A stretch of DNA of 64,000 bases, taken from Aquabacter sp040049275. Its GTDB lineage: Bacteria; Pseudomonadota; Alphaproteobacteria; Rhizobiales; Xanthobacteraceae. The notes beneath the pieces are model-generated. The model saw only the letters and a list, made by a program, of their open reading frames with translations. It did no database searches and was not told where the DNA came from. The stretch covers positions 558,001 to 622,000 of the forward strand of contig NZ_JBDZDT010000004.1 in the NCBI RefSeq assembly GCF_040049275.1, read 5' to 3'. The position numbers and the translations under genes are program-made. Of this stretch, positions 56,897 to 64,000 are shown one piece after another; positions within the stretch are counted from its first letter, which is position 1; the number at the start of each line of letters is the position of its first letter.

Positions 56897-58384
56897 TTAT
56901 GCACGGGCGCGCAGCGGACGCTGCCGCAACTCGGCCGGGCGGTCGGGGATGGAGATGAGGAAGGTGGCGCCGATGGTGCCGTCCACGAGGCGGATATCCC
57001 CCCCATGGGCGCGCACCAGTTCGTCCGCGATGGGCAGGCCGAGGCCCGTGCCCCCGCGCCGCGCCGAGGCGCGGAAGGCGGAAAAGAGCTGCTCACGCCG
57101 CGCCGCGGGAATGCCCGGCCCGGTGTCACTCACCTCGATCTCCACCACGGAGCCGCGCCGGCGGGCGCTGATGCGGATCTGGTCGCGGGCGGGATCGTTG
57201 GGCGCGCGGCCCTCCAGCGCCTCCTTGGCGTTGCGGGTGAGGTTGAGCAGCACGCGGAACAGCTGGTCCGGGTCCGCATCCATGGTGAGGGGGCGCTCCA
57301 GGGAGGCGATCCAGCGGACGGGGCTGTCCAGCTGGAGGCCCAGCGTGTCGCGCACCTCCTCGATGAGGGCGGCCACGTCCACGTCGCGGCGCTCCGGCAG
57401 GGGCTCCTGCGCGCGGCCATAGGAGAGGGTCTGCTCGCAATAAGTGATGGCCCGGTCGAGCGCCGCCAGGAGCTTGGGCGCGACACGCTGGACGGTGGGG
57501 TCCGGCACGTCGGCGAGGCGGTCGGAGATGAGCTGCACCGAGGCCAGGAGGTTGCGCAGATCGTGGTTGATCTTCGACACCGCAAGGCCCAGCGCGGCAA
57601 GATGGGTCTTCTGCGCCAGGGTCTGGGAGAGGCCGCGCTGCAACTCGGCGAGCGCGTCCTCGGCGATGCCCACTTCGTCGTTGCGCCCGGAGGGAACGAT
57701 GATGCGGGAGGCGTCCTCGGGGTCCTCGCGGAAGGCCGCCATGCGCTCGGTGAGGCGCCGCATGGGGCGCACGAACAGGGTGTTGAGGCTGAGATAGATG
57801 AGGAGGCCCGCCACCGCCGAGATCAGGAACGAGATGAGGAAGATGGTGGCGGCGAACTTCAGCATCGCCTGGTGCAGGGGCCGCTCATTGAGCACGATTT
57901 CCAGGAAGTCGCCGTCGCGCGGCGCCTCGGCCACCACGCGCAGCATGCGGTTGCGGCCCGCCAGCAGCGTCTCGAACGCATCGAACACGGCGCGCCAGAA
58001 GGGCGTGTTGCGCATGTCGAAATGCTGGTCGATGGCGGGGGGCATGTCGGACATGGCGAGCAGCCGCCGGGTGTCCTCGCGCTTCACCACCACGAGCTGG
58101 GCACCCACGCTGTCGAGGATCTGCCGGGCAAGCTCTGGCGGCACGGTGGATTCGGGGGCGGCTTCCAGCACCAGGGCCGCGGTGCGGGCGGCGGCGATGC
58201 GGTCGGACAGCCAGGAGAGGCGGAAGTTCGCCATGGACGGCACGAAGATGGCGAGCTCGGCCAGGGTGACGAAGACGATGGTGAGGATGAGCAGCTTGCC
58301 GGACAGGCCCAGCCGCGCGCGTCGGCGCGGTGCGGGGCGCGGTTCGGGGGTGGGGTCGCTGTCCTGCCTGAACATGCTCTTCAC
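56897..58384 (-). CDS. Sensor histidine kinase
   Basis: This is a 495-residue membrane kinase. There are membrane segments at about 29-50 and 175-198 flanking a periplasmic sensor of some 120 residues, then a HAMP domain (to about 250), the phosphorylated His274 in KINHDLRNLL and an ATPase domain with LLNLTRNAKEAL, DTGPGIP and GGTGLGLPIADEL. No response regulator lies next to it, so it is an orphan whose partner is encoded elsewhere. The input signal is unknown. It lies between tRNA-Arg and HPr. Confidence 0.9.
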   Translation of the reverse strand: MKSMFRQDSDPTPEPRPAPRRRARLGLSGKLLILTIVFVTLAELAIFVPSMANFRLSWLSDRIAAARTAALVLEAAPESTVPPELARQILDSVGAQLVVVKREDTRRLLAMSDMPPAIDQHFDMRNTPFWRAVFDAFETLLAGRNRMLRVVAEAPRDGDFLEIVLNERPLHQAMLKFAATIFLISFLISAVAGLLIYLSLNTLFVRPMRRLTERMAAFREDPEDASRIIVPSGRNDEVGIAEDALAELQRGLSQTLAQKTHLAALGLAVSKINHDLRNLLASVQLISDRLADVPDPTVQRVAPKLLAALDRAITYCEQTLSYGRAQEPLPERRDVDVAALIEEVRDTLGLQLDSPVRWIASLERPLTMDADPDQLFRVLLNLTRNAKEALEGRAPNDPARDQIRISARRRGSVVEIEVSDTGPGIPAARREQLFSAFRASARRGGTGLGLPIADELVRAHGGDIRLVDGTIGATFLISIPDRPAELRQRPLRARA

Positions 58385-58485
58385 GACCGGCGCGGCGACG
58401 CAGATTCGCCCGCGCGGCTCGTGCCTTTCGGCTTTACCTCACGCAAATGTGGCTTTCGGCGGGCGTGATTGGAAGAGGCGCGTGC

Positions 58486-58833
58486 TTATTCTTCTTCGCC
58501 GAAGCGATTGGCCACCAGGGCTTCCAGCGCGTCGAGGGCTTCCGTAGCGTCGGCTCCGCTGGCGGTGACCGTCACGCTGGTGCCCGGCGCCGCCGCGAGC
58601 ATGAGCAGGCCCATGATGGAATTGCCGTCCACCGCCTCGCCATTCCGGCACACCTTCACCGCCGCGCCGTAGCGCTCCACCGTCTGCACGAATTTGGCGG
58701 AGGCGCGGGCATGCAGGCCGCGCTTGTTGATGATGCGGAGCACGCGCACCAGCGTGCCGTCCGCCGCCGGCACGCCGCACGCCTCGGCGATGGGGTCGGC
58801 GTTATTTTCCGGCAAGGACGCGGCTTGCGACAT
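58486..58833 (-). CDS. HPr family phosphocarrier protein
   Basis: This is a 115-residue HPr. The active His41 in KRGLHARAS accepts phosphate from EI, and Ser72 in GNSIMGLL is the site for HprK. The N-terminal 28 residues before the HPr fold are longer than usual. The ATG at 58831-58833 overlaps the EIIA gene by 32 bases, so the real start may be a later codon. In this order HPr belongs to a regulatory PTS (PTS-Ntr-like) that senses metabolism and does not transport sugar. Confidence 0.92.
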   Translation of the reverse strand: MSQAASLPENNADPIAEACGVPAADGTLVRVLRIINKRGLHARASAKFVQTVERYGAAVKVCRNGEAVDGNSIMGLLMLAAAPGTSVTVTASGADATEALDALEALVANRFGEEE

Positions 58834-59203
58834 TGATGTATTTCCGGCCCGCTTCCTGGGCCACGTTGACCGCCTCTGAAAGCGGCAGTTCCGAGCGCAC
58901 TTTGGCGAGCTTCACCAGCATGGGCAGGTTGATGCCGGCCACCACTTCCACGTCGGGTGCGTTCATCACCGAGATTGCGAGGTTGGAGGGGGTGCCGCCG
59001 AACATGTCGGTGAGGATCACCACGCCCTGGCCGGTCTGCACCCGGCTGACGGCATCGATAATGTCCTGGCGCCGCCGCTCCATATCGTCGTCGGGACCGA
59101 TGGTGACCGCCGCGACCTGAGTCTGCGGCCCCATCACATGCTCCAGCGCGGAACAGAATTCCGTCGCCAGCCGACCGTGGGTTACGAGCACGAGACCGAT
59201 CAT
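58802..59203 (-). CDS. PTS EIIA-Man family protein (ManX-like)
   Basis: This is a 133-residue EIIA of the mannose family starting at ATG 59201-59203 (MIGLVLVTHG), with the phosphorylated His9 in VTHGR. The LTDMFGGTPSNLA stretch is the other family signature. No EIIB, EIIC or EIID gene is nearby, so it acts in regulation and not in transport. It is part of the hprK-EIIA-HPr block next to chvG-chvI, conserved in this order. Confidence 0.92.
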   Translation of the reverse strand: MIGLVLVTHGRLATEFCSALEHVMGPQTQVAAVTIGPDDDMERRRQDIIDAVSRVQTGQGVVILTDMFGGTPSNLAISVMNAPDVEVVAGINLPMLVKLAKVRSELPLSEAVNVAQEAGRKYINVASRVLAGK

Positions 59204-59320
59204 GTTGCCTCCGCCTCCGCCTGCCAAAAGCGCGGAAGCCTCCCGCCGTCGCGGGGTCGTCATATTCAGAGCGGCTCAAAAATTACGCAAGGGGTGCATC
59301 GCACAAAAGCACAAATGAGA

Positions 59321-59764
59321 TCAGGAATTCTGCGTTCGCAACGCCGCCGCGAGCAGCAAGGCGGCGTCGAAGCCCCGTGGAACGGCAATGCGAAAGAGCT
59401 TTTGGCCCTGCAAAATCACATGCGCGCCTTCGTCGCGGGGGAGGCGCTCGGCATCCGGGGCGTCGAGGTCCAGCACGAAGTGGAGCGGGACTCTCTGGAA
59501 GTAGGGCAGGCGGCGCAGGCCGAGATAGCGCATCTCGATCATGCCCGCCAATTCATCGGGCGGGCTGGCGAGGAGGGCGCCGCCTTCCAGTTCGAGCCGG
59601 ACCCGGTCGTCGGCCACCAGCTCGGCGGGGGGCAAAGCGCGGGGCGGGTCGAGGATGAGCCGCAGCGCCAGGGTGGACTTGCCGCTTCCCGAGGCGCCGC
59701 GGATGAGCACGCCCATGCCATCCACCCGCACGCAGCTTCCATGGATGGTGGGGGCGGGCTCCAT
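59321..59764 (-). CDS. hprK: HPr kinase/phosphorylase, short alphaproteobacterial form
   Basis: This 147-residue protein is only the C-terminal catalytic domain of HprK, the usual form in alphaproteobacteria. Walker A GASGSGKST is at 23-31, and ADDRVRLE follows. It phosphorylates the regulatory serine of HPr. It lies 2 bases after chvG and is probably cotranscribed with it. Confidence 0.92.
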   Translation of the reverse strand: MEPAPTIHGSCVRVDGMGVLIRGASGSGKSTLALRLILDPPRALPPAELVADDRVRLELEGGALLASPPDELAGMIEMRYLGLRRLPYFQRVPLHFVLDLDAPDAERLPRDEGAHVILQGQKLFRIAVPRGFDAALLLAAALRTQNS

Positions 59765-59766
59765 GG

Positions 59767-61533
59767 TCAGCCGCTCGGCAGTTGCGCCACGAGGCGCGCG
59801 CCCAGCACCTTCTCGCCGCCTTCGCCGTCTGGGGTGGTGATGTTCTCCGCCCAGATGCGCCCGCCATGGGCTTCGACGATCTGCCGGGAAATGGAGAGGC
59901 CGAGGCCCGAATTCTGGCCGAAGCCCTGGTGCGGCCGGTCGGTGTAGAAGCGCTCGAAGATGCGCGAGAGCGCATCGGGGCGGATGCCCGGCCCCTCATC
60001 CTCCACCACGATCTCAACGCCGCTTTTCAGGCGCTTGCAGGTGACCGTGACCGTGCTGTCGGGGGAGGAGAAGGAGCGGGCGTTGGAGACGAGATTGTCC
60101 ACCACCTGGCCGAGGCGCGAGGCGTGGCCGATGATGGTGAAATCCTGCGGCGCTCCGGGGGCGCGCTCGAACTTCAGGGCGACGGAGACGCCGTCGTCCC
60201 GGCGCACGTCCTGCGCCATGCCCACCACCATTTCCAGAAGCTGCTTCAGGTCCACGTTCCCCGCTTCCTGGCGCTGCAACTCGGCGTCCAGGCGGCTGGC
60301 GTCGGAAATGTCGGAAATGAGCCGGTCGAGCCGCTTCACGTCGTGCTGGATCACCTCCAGCAGGCGGGCGCGGGAGGTGTCGTTGCGGGCGAGCGGCAGG
60401 GTCTCCACGGCGGAGCGCAGGGAGGTGAGAGGGTTCTTCAGCTCGTGGGCGACGTCCGCGGCGAAGCTCTCGATGGCCTCGATGCGGTTGTAGAGCGCGC
60501 TGGTCATGTCGCGGAGGGCGCCGGAGAGATGGCCGATCTCGTCCGAGCGGGAGGTGAAGTCGGGGATCTCCACGCGGGACTTGATGCGCCGGCGCACCCG
60601 TTCCGCGGCGTCGGCGAGCTTGCGCACCGGATCGGCGATGGTGCCGGCGAGCAGCACGGAGAGCAGCACCATGACGGCGGCGGCCACCAGGAACACCCGC
60701 ACGATGACGAAGCGCTCCGCCTCCACCGCCTCGTCGATCTCGCCGCCCTGGGTGGAGAGGAGCAGCACGCCGAGGATGGCGCGGAAGCGCTGGATGGGCA
60801 CGGCCACCGAGACGACGATGCGTCCGCGCTCGTCCACCCGCACGGCGCTCGCCTTCTGGCCGAGGGCTGCGGAGGCGACCTCGGGATATTCCTTCCCGCT
60901 TTGCGGGCCCAGTTCCTTGTAGAGCGGCAGCTCTCCGCGCCCGATCCAGCTCTGCACGCCGCGCCAGGCCCGATGGAACAAGCCGGGGGGCGTTTCGGTG
61001 GGGGAGGGCAGGTCGAACCGAAGGATTTCGCCGCGCGAATAGAGCGAGCGGGAATCCAGCAGCATGATCCCGTCGCGGTCATAGATGCGGGCGCGGGTGC
61101 GGGTCGGCCCCACGAGGCGGCGCAGGACCGGGGCGACGCGCTCGGGATTGATGGGGAATTCGAGCGGCGAGAAGCCTTCCTCCGAGGGGCCGTAGCTGTC
61201 GCCCGCCTGGAGCTCCAGAAGGCGCTCCGGATCGATGGTGATGGCGTTGGTCTCCACCTGCGCCGAGGCGGCGATGGCGGCAGCGATGATTTCGCCCTGG
61301 ACCAGGAGGCTCTGGACGCGCGCGTCGATGAGGCCGGCGCGGAATTCCGAGAGATAGAGGATGCCCGAGACCAGCGCGCAAAGCCCCGCCAGATTGAGCA
61401 GGACGATGCGCCGCGTGAGGCTGGAGAAGCCCTTGAACGCGACGAAGCGGCGCAGGCGGCGCAGCGTCGAGAGGACGCCGAAGCCGTGCTTCGTCCGCTT
61501 CTCCTCGGGGAGCTTTTCCACGTCGGCGGTCAT
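59767..61533 (-). CDS. chvG: Sensor histidine kinase ChvG (ExoS)
   Basis: This is a 588-residue membrane kinase with helices at about 43-62 and 280-302, a large periplasmic sensor between them, a HAMP domain, the phosphorylated His363 in DVAHELKNPLTSL and an ATPase domain with DNLVSNARSFS and GLGLSISRQIVEAHGG. ChvG works with ChvI in sensing acid and envelope conditions and in host interaction in Agrobacterium, Sinorhizobium and Brucella (as BvrS). Adjacent to chvI and hprK, in the conserved order. Confidence 0.94.
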   Translation of the reverse strand: MTADVEKLPEEKRTKHGFGVLSTLRRLRRFVAFKGFSSLTRRIVLLNLAGLCALVSGILYLSEFRAGLIDARVQSLLVQGEIIAAAIAASAQVETNAITIDPERLLELQAGDSYGPSEEGFSPLEFPINPERVAPVLRRLVGPTRTRARIYDRDGIMLLDSRSLYSRGEILRFDLPSPTETPPGLFHRAWRGVQSWIGRGELPLYKELGPQSGKEYPEVASAALGQKASAVRVDERGRIVVSVAVPIQRFRAILGVLLLSTQGGEIDEAVEAERFVIVRVFLVAAAVMVLLSVLLAGTIADPVRKLADAAERVRRRIKSRVEIPDFTSRSDEIGHLSGALRDMTSALYNRIEAIESFAADVAHELKNPLTSLRSAVETLPLARNDTSRARLLEVIQHDVKRLDRLISDISDASRLDAELQRQEAGNVDLKQLLEMVVGMAQDVRRDDGVSVALKFERAPGAPQDFTIIGHASRLGQVVDNLVSNARSFSSPDSTVTVTCKRLKSGVEIVVEDEGPGIRPDALSRIFERFYTDRPHQGFGQNSGLGLSISRQIVEAHGGRIWAENITTPDGEGGEKVLGARLVAQLPSG

Positions 61534-61561
61534 GTCGAAGCGCGCCGGTTCGCGCCCGCCC

Positions 61562-62263
61562 TCAGGCTTCCTTGAAGCGATAGCCGACCCCGTACAGGGT
61601 TTCGATCATGTCGAAATTGTCGTCGGTCGACTTGAACTTCTTGCGCAGCCGCTTGATGTGGCTGTCGATGGTCCTGTCGTCCACATAGACCTGATCGTCA
61701 TAGGCCGCGTCCATGAGCGCGTTGCGGCTTTTCACGACGCCGGGGCGCTGGGCGAGGGCCTGGAGGATCAGGAATTCGGTGACGGTCAGCGTCACCGGCT
61801 CGTTCTTCCAGGTGCAGGTGTGGCGCTCGGGGTCCATGCGCAGCAGGCCGCGCTCCAGAACCTTGGCGCTGTCCGCTTCGCGGGGCGCCGCGCCGTCCTT
61901 GCCGCTGAAGCGGCGGAGCACGGCTTTGACGCGCTCCACCAGCAGGCGCTGGGAGAAGGGCTTCTTGATGAAATCGTCGGCGCCCATCTTGAGGCCGAAC
62001 AATTCGTCGATCTCCTCGTCCTTTGAGGTGAGGAAGATGACGGGCATGTCGTTCTTCTGGCGTACCCGGCGCAGCAGCTCCATCCCGTCCATGCGCGGCA
62101 TCTTGATGTCCAGGATGGCGAGGTCGGGCGGATTGGTCTTGAAGCCGTCGAGCGCGGAGGCCCCGTCGGTATACGTGTCGATCCTGTAGCCTTCCGCTTC
62201 CAGGGCGATGGAGACGGAGGTCAGGATGTTGCGGTCGTCGTCGACGAGGGCGATTGTGGGCAT
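61562..62263 (-). CDS. chvI: Response regulator ChvI
   Basis: This is a 233-residue OmpR-type regulator starting at ATG 62261-62263 with AGAGGTG before it; the longer frame upstream is not coding. The receiver domain has Asp52 in LAILDIKMPRMDG, and the C-terminal winged HTH has DDRTIDSHIKRLRKKF and ETLYGVGYRF. It is the partner of ChvG. In related bacteria it controls succinoglycan, virulence and acid-response genes, including pckA in some species. Confidence 0.95.
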   Translation of the reverse strand: MPTIALVDDDRNILTSVSIALEAEGYRIDTYTDGASALDGFKTNPPDLAILDIKMPRMDGMELLRRVRQKNDMPVIFLTSKDEEIDELFGLKMGADDFIKKPFSQRLLVERVKAVLRRFSGKDGAAPREADSAKVLERGLLRMDPERHTCTWKNEPVTLTVTEFLILQALAQRPGVVKSRNALMDAAYDDQVYVDDRTIDSHIKRLRKKFKSTDDNFDMIETLYGVGYRFKEA

Positions 62264-62437
62264 GACACCTCTTTCAAGCGTCGGGCGGCCGCTGTGGCCG
62301 GTAAGCGGTGAAGCCGGTTCGCGTGGCCGAAATGTGACACCGTGCCTGTTCGACCTCTTAAAATAGCTGGAAAAGCCTTTATCAACAATGCGGATTGCAG
62401 CGACGTCGCATGGCGTCGCGCCGAGCGAGGAACGAAC

Positions 62438-63142
62438 ATGCCTGCCGAGCCTTCCGCGACCGTGATCCGCCTCATCCACGAGGCCCGTTTCGGAAGCCTC
62501 GCAACCCTGGAGGAGGGCGGCGCGCCCTATGCCTCCCTCGTGGCGGTGGCGCCGGACGAGGCCGGAGCCCCGATTTTCCTCCTCTCGGACCTCGCGCGCC
62601 ACACGCGGAACCTTAAGCGTGACCCCCGCGTTTCACTTCTTTTGGTGGATGACGCCAGGGGCGATCCCATGAACGCGCCGCGCGCCAGCCTGATCGGCCG
62701 CGCAGCCGGGATATCGGAGCAGGACGCGCGCCGGCGCTTCCTGGAGCGCCACGGCGATGCCGCCCTTTATGCGGATTTCGCCGATTTCGGCTTCTACCGG
62801 CTGTCCATGGAGGAGGCCCATCTGGTGCAGGGGTTCGGGCGCATTTCGACCTTGGCGGGGGAGGCAGTCGCCATCGACTGGGCCGGCGCCGAGGCGGTGC
62901 GCGCCGCGCAGGACGGCATCATCGCCCACATGAACGAGGACCATGCGGACGCCATCGACCTTTATGCGCAAAAACTGCTCGGTGCCGAGGGCGCGGGCTG
63001 GCGCATGCTGGCAGTCGACCCGCTGGGGTGTGACCTGATGCGTGACGCTTCGGTGAAGCGTCTCGAATTTCCGCAGCGCATCACAAGTGTTGTTGCGGTG
63101 CGGGAAGTTCTTGTGGAACTTGTACACAAGGCGAGAGGCTGA
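62438..63142 (+). CDS. HugZ-like pyridoxamine 5'-phosphate oxidase-related protein
   Basis: This 234-residue protein starts at ATG 62438-62440 with GAGGAA before it. The N-terminal split-barrel (about 5-145, LIHEARFGSLATLEEGGAPYASLV) resembles PNP-oxidase folds and the C-terminal domain is of the DUF2470/HugZ type (IIAHMNEDHADAIDLYAQ). Related proteins bind or degrade haem or bind flavin. It lies between chvI and pckA on the pckA strand. A specific activity cannot be assigned. Confidence 0.85.
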   Translation: MPAEPSATVIRLIHEARFGSLATLEEGGAPYASLVAVAPDEAGAPIFLLSDLARHTRNLKRDPRVSLLLVDDARGDPMNAPRASLIGRAAGISEQDARRRFLERHGDAALYADFADFGFYRLSMEEAHLVQGFGRISTLAGEAVAIDWAGAEAVRAAQDGIIAHMNEDHADAIDLYAQKLLGAEGAGWRMLAVDPLGCDLMRDASVKRLEFPQRITSVVAVREVLVELVHKARG

Positions 63143-63165
63143 CGAAAAGTGTAAATTTAATCGGT

Positions 63166-63195
63166 TTGAAGTGGTTCGTAAGCGGTTCACATAAG
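63166..63195 (+). promoter_or_regulatory. Candidate promoter of pckA
   Basis: TTGAAG (63166-63171), 18 bases and CATAAG (63190-63195) lie in the 148-base spacer before pckA. This is the best sigma-70-like pair in the spacer; it gives a leader of about 90 nt. Confidence 0.45.
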
Positions 63196-63290
63196 GAACT
63201 CGCCGCTTTAAGTTCCGCGCTTCCGCCAAAGCTCAGCGATGGCGGGGCGATGAGCCCAACATCATGTTGATGCAATCAAGGAGGCGAGCC

Positions 63291-64000
63291 GTGCTCGAGA
63301 CTGGACAACGCAATAGCGCCTGCGGCGCGGACAGCTTCGGGCTGCGTCACCTCACCGGCGTGCACTGGAATCTCACCGAGGCGGGGCTTTACGAGCACGC
63401 TCTCGCCAACCGGGAGGCGCGCCTCACCAATGGCGGCGCCATCGCCGCCGAGACGGGCGTGCATACCGGCCGCAGCCCCAAGGACAAGTTCGTGGTCAAG
63501 GATGCGGCCACCGAGGGCGAGGTATGGTGGGACAATAACGGCGCCATCACCGAGGCCCAGTTCGATGTCCTCTACGAGGAGTTCCTGAAACAGGCCGAGG
63601 GCAAGACCCTGTTCGCCCAGGACCTCTACGGCGGCGCCGACCGCAGCTACCAGATCAAGGCCCGCGTCTATACCGAGTATGCGTGGCACTCCCTCTTCAT
63701 CCGCACCATGCTGCGCCGGCCCGAGCGGTCCGAGCTCGACAGCTTCGTGCCTGATATGACCATCATCGACCTGCCGAGCTTCAAGGCGGACCCCGCCCGC
63801 CACGGCGTGCGCTCGGACACCATCATCGCCGTGAACTTCAAGCGCGGCATCGTGCTGATCGGCAACTCGTCCTATGCGGGCGAGATGAAGAAGTCGGTCT
63901 TCACCTTCCTGAACTACCTGCTCCCGGCCAAGGGCGTGCTGCCCATGCACGGCTCGGCGAACGTGGGCAAGGACGGGGATGTGGCCATCTTCTTCGGCCT
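63291..64000 (+). CDS. pckA: Phosphoenolpyruvate carboxykinase (ATP), N-terminal part
   Basis: PckA turns oxaloacetate and ATP into phosphoenolpyruvate, the first step of gluconeogenesis. The start is GTG 63291-63293, preceded by AAGGAGG, and the frame runs off the right edge after about 236 codons. The visible part has the conserved TGVHTGRSPKDKFVV segment and the substrate-binding ARVYTEYAWHSLFIRTML, and ends just before the kinase loop at HGSANVGKDGDVAIFFGL. Growth on the acids imported by the catabolic cluster would need this enzyme. Confidence 0.95.
   Translation, partial: MLETGQRNSACGADSFGLRHLTGVHWNLTEAGLYEHALANREARLTNGGAIAAETGVHTGRSPKDKFVVKDAATEGEVWWDNNGAITEAQFDVLYEEFLKQAEGKTLFAQDLYGGADRSYQIKARVYTEYAWHSLFIRTMLRRPERSELDSFVPDMTIIDLPSFKADPARHGVRSDTIIAVNFKRGIVLIGNSSYAGEMKKSVFTFLNYLLPAKGVLPMHGSANVGKDGDVAIFFG

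Noticed and set aside
56897..58384. Part of the chvG-chvI two-component system
   Set aside because: A separate complete ChvG is encoded at 59767; this kinase has a different H-box type and no adjacent regulator.

Overview
The window is GC-rich chromosomal DNA of an alphaproteobacterium, most likely order Hyphomicrobiales (Rhizobiales) and perhaps a Xanthobacteraceae-type genome. The call rests on gene content and order: trmB-metK-praR-lnt-corC-ybeY-phoH-miaB-plsC-fur-rimI-tsaB-nfuA, the chvI-chvG-hprK-EIIA-HPr block close to pckA, cpdR beside an N-formylglutamate amidohydrolase, and BA14K-family proteins. No species call is possible from sequence alone.

Layout. 1-500: the tail of an unknown, more AT-rich gene. 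502-12343 (minus strand): housekeeping genes for tRNA and rRNA modification, SAM synthesis, lipoprotein acylation, phospholipid synthesis, metal regulation and Fe-S assembly. 12552-13144: a small heat-shock gene with a heat-shock-type promoter and a ROSE-like RNA thermometer. 13275-17496: mixed small metabolic genes, including hisN. 17497-18312: a protein-free stretch with two copies of a probable small RNA resembling the alpha-r14 family. 18313-21133: N-formylglutamate amidohydrolase, cpdR and two glycine-rich BA14K proteins. 21505-26483: rpmI-rplT and pheS-pheT, with an AT-rich orphan membrane protein (possible Pycsar-type effector family) inserted between pheS and pheT.

28697-53769 is a large catabolic region. 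On the minus strand lie a CaiB-type CoA-transferase, a Bug receptor, a thiolase-like protein with its DUF35 partner, an IclR regulator, a complete TRAP transporter, an enol-lactonase-like hydrolase, a luciferase-like oxidoreductase and a Gfo/Idh/MocA oxidoreductase. Divergently, on the plus strand, lie a second thiolase-like protein, an acyl-CoA synthetase, a second Bug receptor, a ThDP enzyme, a cupin, a Liv-type ABC importer (permease and both ATPases fused in one 843-residue protein), an aldehyde dehydrogenase and an SDR. Together they look like a pathway that imports a carboxylic acid, makes its CoA thioester, cleaves C-C bonds and oxidises the aldehyde produced; the substrate cannot be read from the sequence. 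Both thiolase-like proteins lack the usual nucleophilic cysteine, and related short palindromes recur at promoters across the region.

53923-56572 holds a glycosyltransferase-like orphan and a divergent MBL-fold/TetR pair with a clear palindromic operator. After tRNA-Arg(ACG) come a histidine kinase, HPr, EIIA-Man, HprK, ChvG, ChvI, a HugZ-like protein and the start of pckA, which runs off the right edge. A dispersed palindromic repeat occurs four times between 11.6 and 26.6 kb.
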